This document shows, one piece after another, positions 16,991-26,070 of a stretch of DNA of 64,000 bases (position 1 is the first letter of the stretch; each line of letters opens with the position of its first letter). Source of the DNA: Streptomyces sp. NBC_01264 (GTDB lineage Bacteria; Actinomycetota; Actinomycetes; Streptomycetales; Streptomycetaceae); assembly GCF_026340675.1 (NCBI RefSeq), contig NZ_JAPEOX010000002.1, positions 2,356,001 to 2,420,000 of the forward strand. Direction: 5' to 3'. The notes below the pieces were generated by a model. The model searched no databases. It was not told where the DNA came from and saw only the letters and a list, made by a program, of their open reading frames with translations. The translations under genes and the position numbers were made by a program.

Positions 16991-17137
16991 GTGCCGCGGA
17001 CGCGGCGGTTACAACTGACGGACAGCACGGCCGACGCTAGGCGGATCATCAGCCAATCGCCAAACAGACACGCTCTTTTGTTGCGTACGCCACACCACAA
17101 ACAAGCAACCACGCCAGAAAAGGGACAAGAAGCCGAA

Positions 17138-17172
17138 AAGGGACCTCGACGGACAAGCCGTCGGGGTCCCTT
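17138..17172 (-). terminator. Terminator after the M16 peptidase operon
   Basis: A 15-bp stem (AAGGGACCTCGACGG / CCGTCGGGGTCCCTT, one G-T pair) with a 5-nt loop. On the minus strand it is followed by CTTTTCGG. It lies 65 bp past the M16 stop and separates that operon from the riboswitch leader. Confidence 0.85.
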
Positions 17173-17236
17173 CAGCAGCAGGCCAGTTGACGGCCCGCCG
17201 GAAATCCCGCGAATCAACGGAACGGTCAACTGACGA

Positions 17237-18640
17237 TCAGTTGGCGACCACGGTCACTTCACCGATCCCGAGGGCCCGCACCGGCTCCTCGATCAGCGAG
17301 GCGTCCCCGACCAGGACCGTGACCAGACGGTCCACCGGGAAGGCGCTGACGACCGCCGAAGTGGCCTCCACCGTCCCGGTCTCGGCCAGCCGCGCGTACA
17401 ACTGCGCCTGGTAGTCGTCAGGGAGCTCCTGCTCGACCTGGTCCGCGAGCGTGCCCGCGACCGAGGCAGCCGTCTCGAACTTCAGCGGGGCCACCCCCAC
17501 CAAGTTCTGCACGGCCACGTCCCGTTCGGCGTCGGTCAGGCCGCCCTCCGCGAGGGTGCGCAGCACCGTCCAGAGGTCGTCCAGGGCCGGGCCGGTGTTC
17601 GGGGTGTCCACCGAGCCGCTGATGGCGAGCATCGAGGCGCCCTTGCCGTCCGCGGTGGAGCGCAGCACCTGGCCGAAGGCGCGCACGCCGTACGTGTACC
17701 CCTTCTCCTCGCGCAGCACCTTGTCCAGCCGGGAGGTGAGCGTGCCGCCCAGGCAGTACGTGCCGAGCACCTGGGGCGCCCAGACCCGGTCGTGCCGGTC
17801 CGCCCCGATGCGGCCGATCAGCAGCTGCGTCTGGACCGCGCCGGGCCGGTCCACGATGACCACGCGGCCCGTGTCGTCGGCGGTGATCGGCGGGACCGGG
17901 CGCGGGGCGGTGGTGTCACCGGTCCACGCGCCCAGGGTGTCGGCCAGGACGGCGTCCAGGTCGATGCCGGTCAGGTCCCCGACCACCACCGCGGTGGCGG
18001 TCGCGGGGCGCACGTGGGCCTCGTAGAAGGCCCGTACGGCCGCGGAGTCGATGCGGGCGACCGTCTCCTCGGTTCCCTGACGGGGGCGGGACATCCGCAG
18101 GGAGGCCGGGAAGAGCTCCTTCGAGAGCTGCTTGGCGGCGCGGCGCTGCGGGTTGGCGCTCTCGTGCGGGATCTCGTCGAGCCGGTTGCGCACCAGGCGG
18201 TCGACCTCGTCGTCGGTGAAGGCCGGCGCGCGCAGTGCCTCGGCGACCAGCCCCAGCGCCTTGTGCAGGCGGGAGGCCGGGACCTCCAGGGAGACCCGCA
18301 GGCCGGGGTGGTCGGCGTGCGCGTCGAGGGTGGCGCCGCAGCGCTCGAGCTCGGCGGCGAACTCCTCGGCGGAGCGCTTGTCGGTGCCCTCGGACAGGGC
18401 GCGGACCATGATCGTGGCCACGCCGTCGAGGCCCTCGGGCTCCGCGTCGAGCGGGGCGGCGAGGTTGATCTCGACGGCGACCACCTGCTGGCCCGGCCGG
18501 TGGCAGCGCAGCAGGGTCAGGCCGTTGGCCAGGACCCCGCGCTCGGGGGCCGGGAAGGCCCACGGCTGCGGCTCGCCGGCCTCGGGGCGCGGGTGGAAGG
18601 TCATCGTGACGGCTGCGGTGTCGGCTGCGGTGTCGCTCAC
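17237..18640 (-). CDS. M16 peptidase-like subunit lacking the zinc motif
   Basis: A 467-residue M16B-family protein. The canonical HxxEH is absent from its N-terminal lobe (LANGLTLLRCHRPGQQVVAV). The R/Y-bearing region typical of the non-catalytic partner is present (LREEKGYTYGVRAFGQVLRS). The start is the GTG at 18640, which overlaps the partner's stop as GTGA; the frame upstream of it belongs to no gene. It is expected to pair with the HxxEH subunit encoded just before it to form one clamshell peptidase, as in bacterial PqqF/MPP-like dimers. No signal peptide is seen. The substrate is unknown. Confidence 0.9.
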   Translation of the reverse strand: MSDTAADTAAVTMTFHPRPEAGEPQPWAFPAPERGVLANGLTLLRCHRPGQQVVAVEINLAAPLDAEPEGLDGVATIMVRALSEGTDKRSAEEFAAELERCGATLDAHADHPGLRVSLEVPASRLHKALGLVAEALRAPAFTDDEVDRLVRNRLDEIPHESANPQRRAAKQLSKELFPASLRMSRPRQGTEETVARIDSAAVRAFYEAHVRPATATAVVVGDLTGIDLDAVLADTLGAWTGDTTAPRPVPPITADDTGRVVIVDRPGAVQTQLLIGRIGADRHDRVWAPQVLGTYCLGGTLTSRLDKVLREEKGYTYGVRAFGQVLRSTADGKGASMLAISGSVDTPNTGPALDDLWTVLRTLAEGGLTDAERDVAVQNLVGVAPLKFETAASVAGTLADQVEQELPDDYQAQLYARLAETGTVEATSAVVSAFPVDRLVTVLVGDASLIEEPVRALGIGEVTVVAN

Positions 18641-19995
18641 TGCTCCGCCCCCTCGTTCTCGTCGCTCGCGTCGGTCTCTTCGATGTCGTCCGCGGCGATC
18701 GGCTCGTAGACGAGCACCGCGCGGTTGTCCGGGCGCAGTCGGGCCGCGGCCACGGCCTGCACCTCCTCGGCAGTGATGTCGAGGACGCGCTGGACGGCGG
18801 TCAGCGCCAGCTGCGGGTCGCCGAACAGCACCGCGAAGCGGCACAGTTCGTCGGCGCGGCCGGCCACCGTGCTCAGCCGGTCCAGCCACTCGCGCTCCAG
18901 CTGGGCCTGCGCGCGCTCCATCTCCTCGGCCGTCGGGCCCTCGGCGGCGAACCGCGCGAGCTCCTCGTCCACGGCCGCCTCGATGGCGGGCACCTCGACC
19001 CCGCTGGAGGTCTTGACGTCCAGCCAGCCCAGCGAGGGCGCGCCGGCGAGGCGCAGCATGCCGAAGCCGGCCGCGACGGCGCTCTGGTCGCGGCGCACCA
19101 GCCGGTTGTGCAGCCGGGAGGACTCGCCGCTGCCCAGGACGGTCAGCGCCACGTCGGCGGCGTCGCACTCGCGGGTGCCGTCGTGCGGGAGGCGGTAGGC
19201 CGCCATCAGCGCGCGGGCCGGGACCTCCTCGACGATCTCCTCGCGCAGCTGCCCGCCCATGATCTCGGGGAGCGAGCCGTCGCGCGGCGGCTGCTTGCCG
19301 TCGTGGCCGGGGATGGTGCCGAAGTACTTCTCGACCCAGGCGAGCGTCTTCTCGGGGTCGATGTCGCCGACGACCGAGAGCACCGCGTTGTTGGGCGCGT
19401 AGTACGTACGGAAGAACGCGCGGGCGTCCTCCAGGGACGCGGCGTCCAGATCGGCCATGGAACCGATCGGGGTGTGGTGGTATGGGTGGCCCTCCGGGTA
19501 CGCCAGGGCCGTCAGCTTCTCGAAGGCCGTGCCGTACGGGACGTTGTCGTAGCGCTGGCGGCGCTCGTTCTTGACGACGTCGCGCTGGTTCTCCATGGAC
19601 TCGTCGTCCAGGGCGGCCAGCAGCGAGCCCATCCGGTCCGCCTCCAGCCACAGCGCGAGCTCCAGCTGGTGGGTCGGCATCGTCTCGAAGTAGTTGGTCC
19701 GCTCGAAGCTGGTGGTCCCGTTGAGGGAGCCGCCGGCTCCCTGGACCAGTTCGAAGTGGCCGTTTCCGGAGACGTTCTTCGATCCCTGGAACATCAGGTG
19801 CTCGAAGAGGTGAGCCAGGCCCGTACGTCCCTTGACTTCGTGGCGCGAGCCGACGTCGTACCAGAGGCAGACCGCGGCCACCGGGGTCAGGTGGTCCTCG
19901 GACAGCACCACGCGCAGGCCGTTGGCCAGCCGGTGCTCGGTCGCTGTGAGGCCGCCGGAGCCGGCGTGAGCTGTGGCCGTGTGACCCATGGGCAT
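18637..19995 (-). CDS. M16 zinc peptidase, catalytic subunit
   Basis: A 452-residue M16B peptidase. The inverted zinc motif HxxEH is in GLAHLFEHLMFQG (~residues 60-72), and the downstream glutamate ligand is in the ENQRDVVKNERRQ region (~residue 135). The C-terminal half is the usual second lobe. The C-terminus is acidic (ADDIEETDASDENEGAEQ). It is the first gene of a two-gene operon; its last bases overlap the GTG of the partner subunit. The ATG at 19995 follows AAGGGA closely, and a second ATG at 19989 is an alternative. The role is processing or degradation of peptides; the physiological target is unknown. Confidence 0.92.
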   Translation of the reverse strand: MPMGHTATAHAGSGGLTATEHRLANGLRVVLSEDHLTPVAAVCLWYDVGSRHEVKGRTGLAHLFEHLMFQGSKNVSGNGHFELVQGAGGSLNGTTSFERTNYFETMPTHQLELALWLEADRMGSLLAALDDESMENQRDVVKNERRQRYDNVPYGTAFEKLTALAYPEGHPYHHTPIGSMADLDAASLEDARAFFRTYYAPNNAVLSVVGDIDPEKTLAWVEKYFGTIPGHDGKQPPRDGSLPEIMGGQLREEIVEEVPARALMAAYRLPHDGTRECDAADVALTVLGSGESSRLHNRLVRRDQSAVAAGFGMLRLAGAPSLGWLDVKTSSGVEVPAIEAAVDEELARFAAEGPTAEEMERAQAQLEREWLDRLSTVAGRADELCRFAVLFGDPQLALTAVQRVLDITAEEVQAVAAARLRPDNRAVLVYEPIAADDIEETDASDENEGAEQ

Positions 19996-20237
19996 GTGGT
20001 CCCTTCGATCGCGATGCAGAGATTCCTGTCAGACCTGCCACTGTATGCAAGCGTGTCGCCAGGCGGAGAAGTTCCCGGCCCAGTCCTGGGTCGGAGTCGG
20101 CGTTGTCGGTGCCTCGGGCCACAATGGTCCGCGTCACCCCTGTCCGAAACCGCCCGCCCGACCGTCCCCGTCCCGTACCCGCCCCACCCCGTGAGAGCTC
20201 AGCTCATCCCGATTCTTGGTTAAGGAGCCGCGCAGCG

Positions 20238-22694
20238 ATGGCCCGCCGCAGCACGAAGACCCCGCCGCCGGAGGATTTCGAGGAGAAGATCCTCGACATC
20301 GACGTCGTCGACGAAATGCAGGGCTCCTTCCTCGAGTACGCGTACTCGGTGATCTACTCCCGCGCCCTGCCCGACGCCCGTGACGGCATGAAGCCGGTGC
20401 ACCGGCGCATCGTCTACCAGATGAACGAGATGGGCCTGCGCCCCGACCGCGGCTACGTGAAGTGCGCCCGTGTCGTCGGCGAGGTCATGGGCAAGCTGCA
20501 CCCGCACGGCGACGCGTCGATCTACGACGCACTCGTGCGCATGGCGCAGCCCTTCTCCATGCGGCTCCCGCTGGTCGACGGCCACGGCAACTTCGGCTCG
20601 CTCGGCAACGACGACCCGCCGGCCGCGATGCGGTATACCGAGTCGAAGATGGCCGACGCCGCCTCGCTGATGACGGACGGGATCGACGAGGACACCGTCG
20701 ACTTCGCCGCGAACTACGACGGCCAGGAGCGCGAACCGGTCGTCCTGCCGGCGGCCTACCCGAACCTGCTGGTCAACGGCGCGTCCGGCATCGCCGTCGG
20801 CATGGCCACCAACATGGCCCCGCACAACCTCGGCGAGGTCGTCGCGGCCGCCCGCCACCTGATCCGCTACCCGGACGCGGACCTGGAAGCGCTGATGCGC
20901 TTCGTACCGGGTCCCGACCTGCCCACCGGCGGCCGGATCGTCGGCCTCGCGGGCATCAAGGACGCCTACGAGAACGGCCGCGGCACCTTCAAGATCCGTG
21001 CCACGGTGACCCTGGAGGACGTGACCCCGCGCCGCAAGGGGCTGGTCGTCACCGAACTGCCCTTCACGGTCGGCCCCGAGAAGGTCATCGCGAAGATCAA
21101 GGACCTGGTCGGCTCGAAGAAGCTCCAGGGCATCGCGGACGTCAAGGACCTCACCGACCGCTCGCACGGCCTGCGCCTGGTCATCGAGATCAAGAACGGC
21201 TTCCACCCCGAGGCCGTGCTGGAGCAGCTGTACAAGCTGACGCCGATGGAGGAGACCTTCGGCATCAACAACGTCGCGCTGGTCGACGGACAGCCGCTGA
21301 CGCTGGGCCTCAAGGAGCTGCTGGAGGTCTACCTCGACCACCGCTTCGAGGTCGTGCGCCGGCGCAGCGAGTTCCGCCGCGGCAAGCGGCAGAGCCGCCT
21401 GCACCTGGTCGAGGGCCTGCTCGTGGCGCTGCTCGACATCGACGAGGTCATCCGGATCATCCGGGACAGCGACAACTCCGCGCAGGCCAAGGAGCGCCTG
21501 ATGGAGCGCTTCTCGCTGAGCGAGATCCAGACCCAGTACATCCTGGACACCCCGCTGCGCCGGCTCACCCGCTTCGACCGGATCGAGCTGGAGTCCGAGC
21601 GCGACCGGCTGGCCGGCGAGATCGACGAGCTGACCGGGATCCTGGACTCCGACACCGAGCTGCGCAAGCTGGTCTCGGCGGAACTGGCCGCGGTGTCGAA
21701 GAAGTTCGGCACGGAGCGCCGTACGGTGCTGCTGGAATCGGCGGGAACCGCGGTCGCGGCGGTCCCGCTCGAGGTCGAGGACACCCCCTGCCGGGTGCTG
21801 CTGTCCTCCACCGGGCTGCTGGCCCGCACGCCGAACGCCGAGCCGCTCCCCGAGGAGGAGGGCGGTGCGCGCGCCAAGCACGACCTGATCGTCTCGCAGG
21901 TCGCGGCGACCGCGCGGGCGGAGATCGGCGTGGTCACCTCGTACGGTCGGCTCCTGCGGCTGTCGGTGATCGACCTGCCGCAGCTGCCCGACACCCACGC
22001 CGCGCCGAACCTGGCGGGCGGCGCCCCCGTCTCGGAGTTCCTCTCCGGGCTGGAGGCGGACGAGAGGGTCGTCTGCCTGACCTCGCTGGACGAGTCGGGG
22101 CAGGGCCTGGCGCTCGGCACCGAGCAGGGCGTGGTCAAGCGGGTCGTGCCGGACTATCCGGCCAACAAGGACGAGCTGGAGGTCATCACCCTCAAGGACG
22201 GTGACCGGATCATCGGGGCGGTCGAGCTGCGCACGGGCGAGGAGGACCTCGTCTTCATCACCGACGACGCCCAGCTGCTGCGCTACCCGGCCGGCCAGGT
22301 CCGCCCGCAGGGCCGCCCGGCGGGCGGTATGGCGGGCATCAAGCTCGCGGACGGCGTCAAGGTGATCCACTTCTCGGCGGTGGACCCGGCGCGCGAGGCC
22401 GTGGTGTTCACGGTGGCGGGCTCGCACGGGACGCTGGACGACTCCATGCAGTCCGGGAAGCTGACCCCGTTCGACCAGTACCCGCGCAAGGGCAGGGCCA
22501 CCGGTGGCGTGCGCTGCCAGCGCTTCCTGAAGGGCGAGGACGTCCTGCTGCTGGCCTGGGCGGGCGCGTCCCCGGTCCGCGCGGCCGCGGCCAACGGCAC
22601 TCCGGCCGCGCTGCCCGCCGTCGACCCACGCCGGGACGGCTCGGGCACGGCGCTGCCGGCCGTGGTCGCGGCGCTGGCGGGTGCGGCGCTGTAG
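20238..22694 (+). CDS. parC: DNA topoisomerase IV subunit A
   Basis: An 818-residue type IIA topoisomerase A subunit. It breaks and rejoins DNA through Tyr133 (AAMRYTES) and decatenates chromosomes together with ParE. The winged-helix region [10 protein letters not shown] has Ala93 at the position of the quinolone-contact serine (GyrA Ser83). The C-terminal beta-pinwheel lacks a clean GyrA box (a degenerate [10 protein letters not shown] is seen), which with context favours ParC over GyrA. The start at 20238 follows AAGGAG by 10 nt. Its partner is encoded at 44420-46540, 22 kb away and on the other strand, an arrangement I recall from other streptomycetes. Confidence 0.93.
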   Translation: MARRSTKTPPPEDFEEKILDIDVVDEMQGSFLEYAYSVIYSRALPDARDGMKPVHRRIVYQMNEMGLRPDRGYVKCARVVGEVMGKLHPHGDASIYDALVRMAQPFSMRLPLVDGHGNFGSLGNDDPPAAMRYTESKMADAASLMTDGIDEDTVDFAANYDGQEREPVVLPAAYPNLLVNGASGIAVGMATNMAPHNLGEVVAAARHLIRYPDADLEALMRFVPGPDLPTGGRIVGLAGIKDAYENGRGTFKIRATVTLEDVTPRRKGLVVTELPFTVGPEKVIAKIKDLVGSKKLQGIADVKDLTDRSHGLRLVIEIKNGFHPEAVLEQLYKLTPMEETFGINNVALVDGQPLTLGLKELLEVYLDHRFEVVRRRSEFRRGKRQSRLHLVEGLLVALLDIDEVIRIIRDSDNSAQAKERLMERFSLSEIQTQYILDTPLRRLTRFDRIELESERDRLAGEIDELTGILDSDTELRKLVSAELAAVSKKFGTERRTVLLESAGTAVAAVPLEVEDTPCRVLLSSTGLLARTPNAEPLPEEEGGARAKHDLIVSQVAATARAEIGVVTSYGRLLRLSVIDLPQLPDTHAAPNLAGGAPVSEFLSGLEADERVVCLTSLDESGQGLALGTEQGVVKRVVPDYPANKDELEVITLKDGDRIIGAVELRTGEEDLVFITDDAQLLRYPAGQVRPQGRPAGGMAGIKLADGVKVIHFSAVDPAREAVVFTVAGSHGTLDDSMQSGKLTPFDQYPRKGRATGGVRCQRFLKGEDVLLLAWAGASPVRAAAANGTPAALPAVDPRRDGSGTALPAVVAALAGAAL

Positions 22695-22706
22695 GAGGTT
22701 GCAGGT

Positions 22707-22755
22707 CATTCGGGTGGTACGTCCGTGACGACCGGGCGGACGTACCACCCGAATG
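22707..22755 (+). terminator. Long hairpin after parC
   Basis: A perfect 19-bp stem (CATTCGGGTGGTACGTCCG and its complement) with an 11-nt loop, 13 bp past the parC stop. No immediate T-run follows, but GTTTTCCCCC lies a few bases on. Confidence 0.85.
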
Positions 22756-22811
22756 GCGACTAGTGTTTTCCCCCTTGGCACTGTCGGGTGGGGCGGGGAG
22801 ACACAGAACTG

Positions 22812-24905
22812 ATGAGTCGTCGGGCGGGCGGATTGATCAGTGACTGGGCGGAAGCCCAGCGCCGGACGCAGCAGACGCAGCTGATCCAGCAGCGCGAGGC
22901 CGAACGCCGGCGGCGGACGTACGAACGGGACGTGGCCCGGGGTCAGCGCGAGCAGCAGGCCGCCTACAAACAGCACCGTGAGGGCGAGGCCCGGCGGGCG
23001 ACCGAGCGGCTCGACGCCCAGGTCGCGGCCCTGCAGGGGCTGTTGGCGGCGGGCTGCCGGACCCCGGCGTTCCGGCTGGCCGACCTGATCAGGCCCGAGC
23101 GGCTCGAACCCTTCGATCCGGGCACCCTGGCCCACCCCGTACCGCTGCCGCAGCTGCACCACTTCCAGCAGCAGAGCAGCGGCTGGACGCTGGGCTCGAA
23201 CCGGCGGGCGCAGGCGGAGCGGGAGGCGCACGCCCGGTACACGCAGGCCTGGCAGGCGGCTCAGGCCGCGGAGGCGCAGCGGCGGCAGCAGCTGGCGGCG
23301 TACCGGCAGCAGTACGACCGCTGGGCGGCCGAGCAGCTCGCCGGGATCCGCGGGCACAACGGCGGGCTCACCGAGCTGGCCGGGGCGCTGCGCGCGGGCG
23401 ACGCCGAGGCCGCGGTGGAGTACTTCTCGGCGGCCCTGTACGCCTCGGCCGGATGGCCGGAGAACCTGCCGCGACAGGTGTCGGCGGCCTACGACCCCGC
23501 GCGGCGCCAGCTGGTACTGGACTGGCAGCTGCCGGGCTACGAGGTGGTCCCGGAGGCCAAGTCGGTGCGGTACGTGCCGAGCACGGACCAGGACAAGGAG
23601 ACGGCCCGCCCGGCCACGCAGCGGCGGGCGGTCTACCGGGACCTGCTGGCGCAGTGCGTGCTGCTGGTGGTCCACGATCTGTACGCCGCCGACGAGTTCG
23701 GCGTGCTGGAGTCGGTCGTCGTCAACGGCTTCGTGGACGCCCACGATCCGGTGACGGGACGGGAGGCGCAGCTCGTACTGGCCTCCGTGTCGGCGGCGCG
23801 GTCCGCCTTCACCGGGCTGCGGCTGGAGCTGGTGAGCGCGGTGGACTGCCTGGTGGAGGGGCTGGGCGGACAGTTGTCGACGCGGCCGGACCAGTCGGCC
23901 GTCGTCCGCCCGGAGCGCCGGCCCGGGGAGGTCGGCGGCGTCGTCAGCCACGGCGGTCATGCGGGCGGCGACGAGGACGGGGACGAGCCGGACCTCTTCG
24001 CGATGGACCCGATCGCCTTCGAGAACCTGGTGGCGGAGCTGTTCCGGGCGATGGGCATGGAGGCGGTGACCACGCAGCGGTCCGGTGACGGCGGGGTGGA
24101 CATCGAGGCGAACGACCCGTCCCCGATCACGGGCGGGCGGATCGTGGTGCAGGTCAAGCGCTACCGCAACACCGTGTCACCGACGGCGGTCCGGGATCTG
24201 TACGGCACGGTGCAGGACAAGGGGGCGAACAAGGGGGTGCTGGTCACCACCGCGACCTTCGGGCCCACCTCGTACACCTTCGCCAACGGCAAGCCGCTGG
24301 AGTTGGTTCCCGGTGCCGCGCTCGTGGAGCTGCTGCACCAGCACGGGCTGCGCGGCCGTCTCGGCCCGGGCGCCGCGCCCTCGATTCCGGCCCAGCGGGC
24401 GGCCGCGCCGGAGCCCGCCGCGAACCACAACGTGCTCGGCATGTCCTGGGCCGGGTCGGTCGCGCTGGACGTGTGCGCGCTGGTCTGCGAAGGCAGCCGG
24501 GTGCTGAGCGAGGACCACTTCGTGTTCTTCAACAACCCGAACAGTCCGGACGGTTCGGTACGGACCCACGCGCACGCGGCGCCCGACAAGGCGGCGCTGC
24601 AGGTCGCCTTCGACGCGTTGCCGCAGCGGGCCGACCGGCTGGTCCTCGTCGCCGCGACGGACCCCGAGGTCAATCCGCACGCCGATCTGGCCGGGTTCAC
24701 CGACGCCCGGATCCGGCTGCTGGGGCCGGCCGGCGAGGAGCTGGGCCAGTTGGAGGTCTCCGACGGCCGCGCCGGCGAAACAGCCCTGGTCCTCGGCTCC
24801 TTCCGGCGCCGCCCGGGCGGCGACTGGGACTTCGTCCTGGGCGGCAAGGGCTACCCGGGGGGCCTGGCACCCCTCCTCGGCGACTTCGGCATCGAGGTCG
24901 CCTGA
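22812..24905 (+). CDS. Mrr-type restriction endonuclease fused to a TerD domain
   Basis: A 697-residue three-part protein. Residues 1-180 are Gln/Arg/Ala-rich coiled coil. A middle region (190-350) is unassigned. Residues 390-500 are an Mrr-like nuclease domain with the PD-(D/E)XK pattern: DPIAFENLVAELFRAMG, then GDGGVDIEA (metal Asp) and VVQVKRYRN (QxK). Residues 538-697 are a TerD domain (GMSWAGSVALDVCALV, VFFNNPNSPDGSV, ETALVLGSFRR). TerD proteins bind calcium and belong to stress and phage-related systems; Mrr domains cut modified or foreign DNA. Joining them points to defence or DNA-damage response, as inference. ATG 22812 is chosen; GGGGAG lies 11 nt upstream. A GTG at 22788 is an alternative. 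Confidence 0.88.
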   Translation: MSRRAGGLISDWAEAQRRTQQTQLIQQREAERRRRTYERDVARGQREQQAAYKQHREGEARRATERLDAQVAALQGLLAAGCRTPAFRLADLIRPERLEPFDPGTLAHPVPLPQLHHFQQQSSGWTLGSNRRAQAEREAHARYTQAWQAAQAAEAQRRQQLAAYRQQYDRWAAEQLAGIRGHNGGLTELAGALRAGDAEAAVEYFSAALYASAGWPENLPRQVSAAYDPARRQLVLDWQLPGYEVVPEAKSVRYVPSTDQDKETARPATQRRAVYRDLLAQCVLLVVHDLYAADEFGVLESVVVNGFVDAHDPVTGREAQLVLASVSAARSAFTGLRLELVSAVDCLVEGLGGQLSTRPDQSAVVRPERRPGEVGGVVSHGGHAGGDEDGDEPDLFAMDPIAFENLVAELFRAMGMEAVTTQRSGDGGVDIEANDPSPITGGRIVVQVKRYRNTVSPTAVRDLYGTVQDKGANKGVLVTTATFGPTSYTFANGKPLELVPGAALVELLHQHGLRGRLGPGAAPSIPAQRAAAPEPAANHNVLGMSWAGSVALDVCALVCEGSRVLSEDHFVFFNNPNSPDGSVRTHAHAAPDKAALQVAFDALPQRADRLVLVAATDPEVNPHADLAGFTDARIRLLGPAGEELGQLEVSDGRAGETALVLGSFRRRPGGDWDFVLGGKGYPGGLAPLLGDFGIEVA

Positions 24906-24924
24906 GCTCCGCCGCCGGCTGCTC

Positions 24925-26028
24925 TCAGAAGTCCTCGGGGTCGGCGTCGGGCTCGGGCTCCGGGTCGGGCCTGGGCTCCCGCGCCGCCGGGCGGTCCACG
25001 TAGCGAAGGACTCCCCACATGCTCTCCGGAGTACCGCGCCACGGCTCCGGTTCGCGGCAGCTCTCGAGTTCGCGGAGCAGGGCGGGGCCGTCGGTGCCCG
25101 AGCCGATCAGGACGAGCTGCGTCAGGCGCGGCTCGCCCCGGCCCCAGGCGTGCGGGGCGAAGCGGAGGAAGCGGCCGACCGCGTGGATCTCGTAGCGCTC
25201 CTCGTGGCCGGGGACGCCGAAGTGGACGGAGCCCTTGATCCGGTAGAGGCCGGGCGGGCGGCGGTCGAGGAACTCGATGAACCGGCGCGGGCTGAGGGCC
25301 TGCTCGGAGACGAACTCCGTGCTCGCGTAGGCGGCGTGCACGTGGCCCGCGTGATCCTCACCGTCCCCCTCGTGGTCGTGTGCCTGGGCCAGGAGGTCCT
25401 CGAAGGACAGCTGGCCCCGCGTCTCGGTCCACGGGCGGCGGTCGAAGAGCAGCTCCGGGTCGATCCGCCCGTGGTCCGCGGCGACGACCGGGATCCCCGG
25501 CGCGCAGAGCGCGCCGAGCGCGGTCTCGATCCGGGTGCGTTCGGCGGCGTCGATCCGGTCGGTCTTGTTGAGCACCACCAGGTCGGCGACGGCGAGGTGC
25601 CGGTCGGTCTCGGGGTGCCTGGTCCGGGTCGCGTCGAACTCCGCCGCGTCGATGACGTGCACCATCCCGCCGTAGCGGACGGCGGGGTTCTCGTTGGCGA
25701 CGAGCATCCGGACCATCTCCTGCGGCTCCGCCAGCCCGCTCGCCTCGATGACGATCACGTCGATGCGGTGGACGGGGTCGGCGAGCTTCTCCAGGTAGGC
25801 GTCCAGCTCACTGCCGTCCACCGCGCAGCACAGGCAGCCGCCGCCGAGGGAGACCATCGAGTCGCCGACCTGGCCCGCCACCGCCATCGCGTCGACCTCG
25901 ATGGAGCCGAAGTCGTTGACGACGACCCCGATCCGGGTGCCGCCCCGGTGGCCGAGGAGGTGGTTGAGGACGGTCGTCTTGCCGGATCCGAGGAATCCGG
26001 CGAGGACGATGACGGGGATGCTGTTCAC
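24925..26028 (-). CDS. CobW/COG0523-family GTPase (metallochaperone)
   Basis: A 367-residue G3E GTPase. The P-loop GFLGSGKTT is at residues 11-19. The metal-binding CxCC motif is in GGCLCCAVDG (~residues 63-72), Walker B-like sequence is in VIVIEASGLAEP, and the base-recognition motif is NKTD. A His/Asp/Glu-rich metal-binding loop (AHDHEGDGEDHAGHVHAAY) precedes the CobW C-terminal domain. Members insert or buffer zinc, cobalt or other metals in client proteins. No zinc regulator site or client gene is visible nearby, so the metal is unassigned. It is convergent with the Mrr-TerD gene, 19 bp apart. Confidence 0.93.
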   Translation of the reverse strand: MNSIPVIVLAGFLGSGKTTVLNHLLGHRGGTRIGVVVNDFGSIEVDAMAVAGQVGDSMVSLGGGCLCCAVDGSELDAYLEKLADPVHRIDVIVIEASGLAEPQEMVRMLVANENPAVRYGGMVHVIDAAEFDATRTRHPETDRHLAVADLVVLNKTDRIDAAERTRIETALGALCAPGIPVVAADHGRIDPELLFDRRPWTETRGQLSFEDLLAQAHDHEGDGEDHAGHVHAAYASTEFVSEQALSPRRFIEFLDRRPPGLYRIKGSVHFGVPGHEERYEIHAVGRFLRFAPHAWGRGEPRLTQLVLIGSGTDGPALLRELESCREPEPWRGTPESMWGVLRYVDRPAAREPRPDPEPEPDADPEDF

Positions 26029-26070
26029 CCGGTCGATCGTAGCCAGTGCTTCCCCGTCACGGCACGGGCG

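Noticed and set aside
17237..20137. One 966-residue M16 open frame instead of two genes
   Set aside because: Only the part from 18640 down is a peptidase. The upstream part is an out-of-frame shadow of the first M16 gene, which has its own HxxEH frame and a GTGA overlap.
20238..22694. The topoisomerase A gene as gyrA
   Set aside because: No gyrB is adjacent, the GyrA box is degenerate, and the gene is beside the M16 pair where I recall parC in streptomycetes; parE is 22 kb away.
20220..23960. A 1246-residue minus-strand open frame opposite parC and the Mrr-TerD gene
   Set aside because: It is antisense to two well-supported genes, has the His/Arg/Val/Gly-biased composition typical of GC-rich shadow frames, and contains no recognisable domain.
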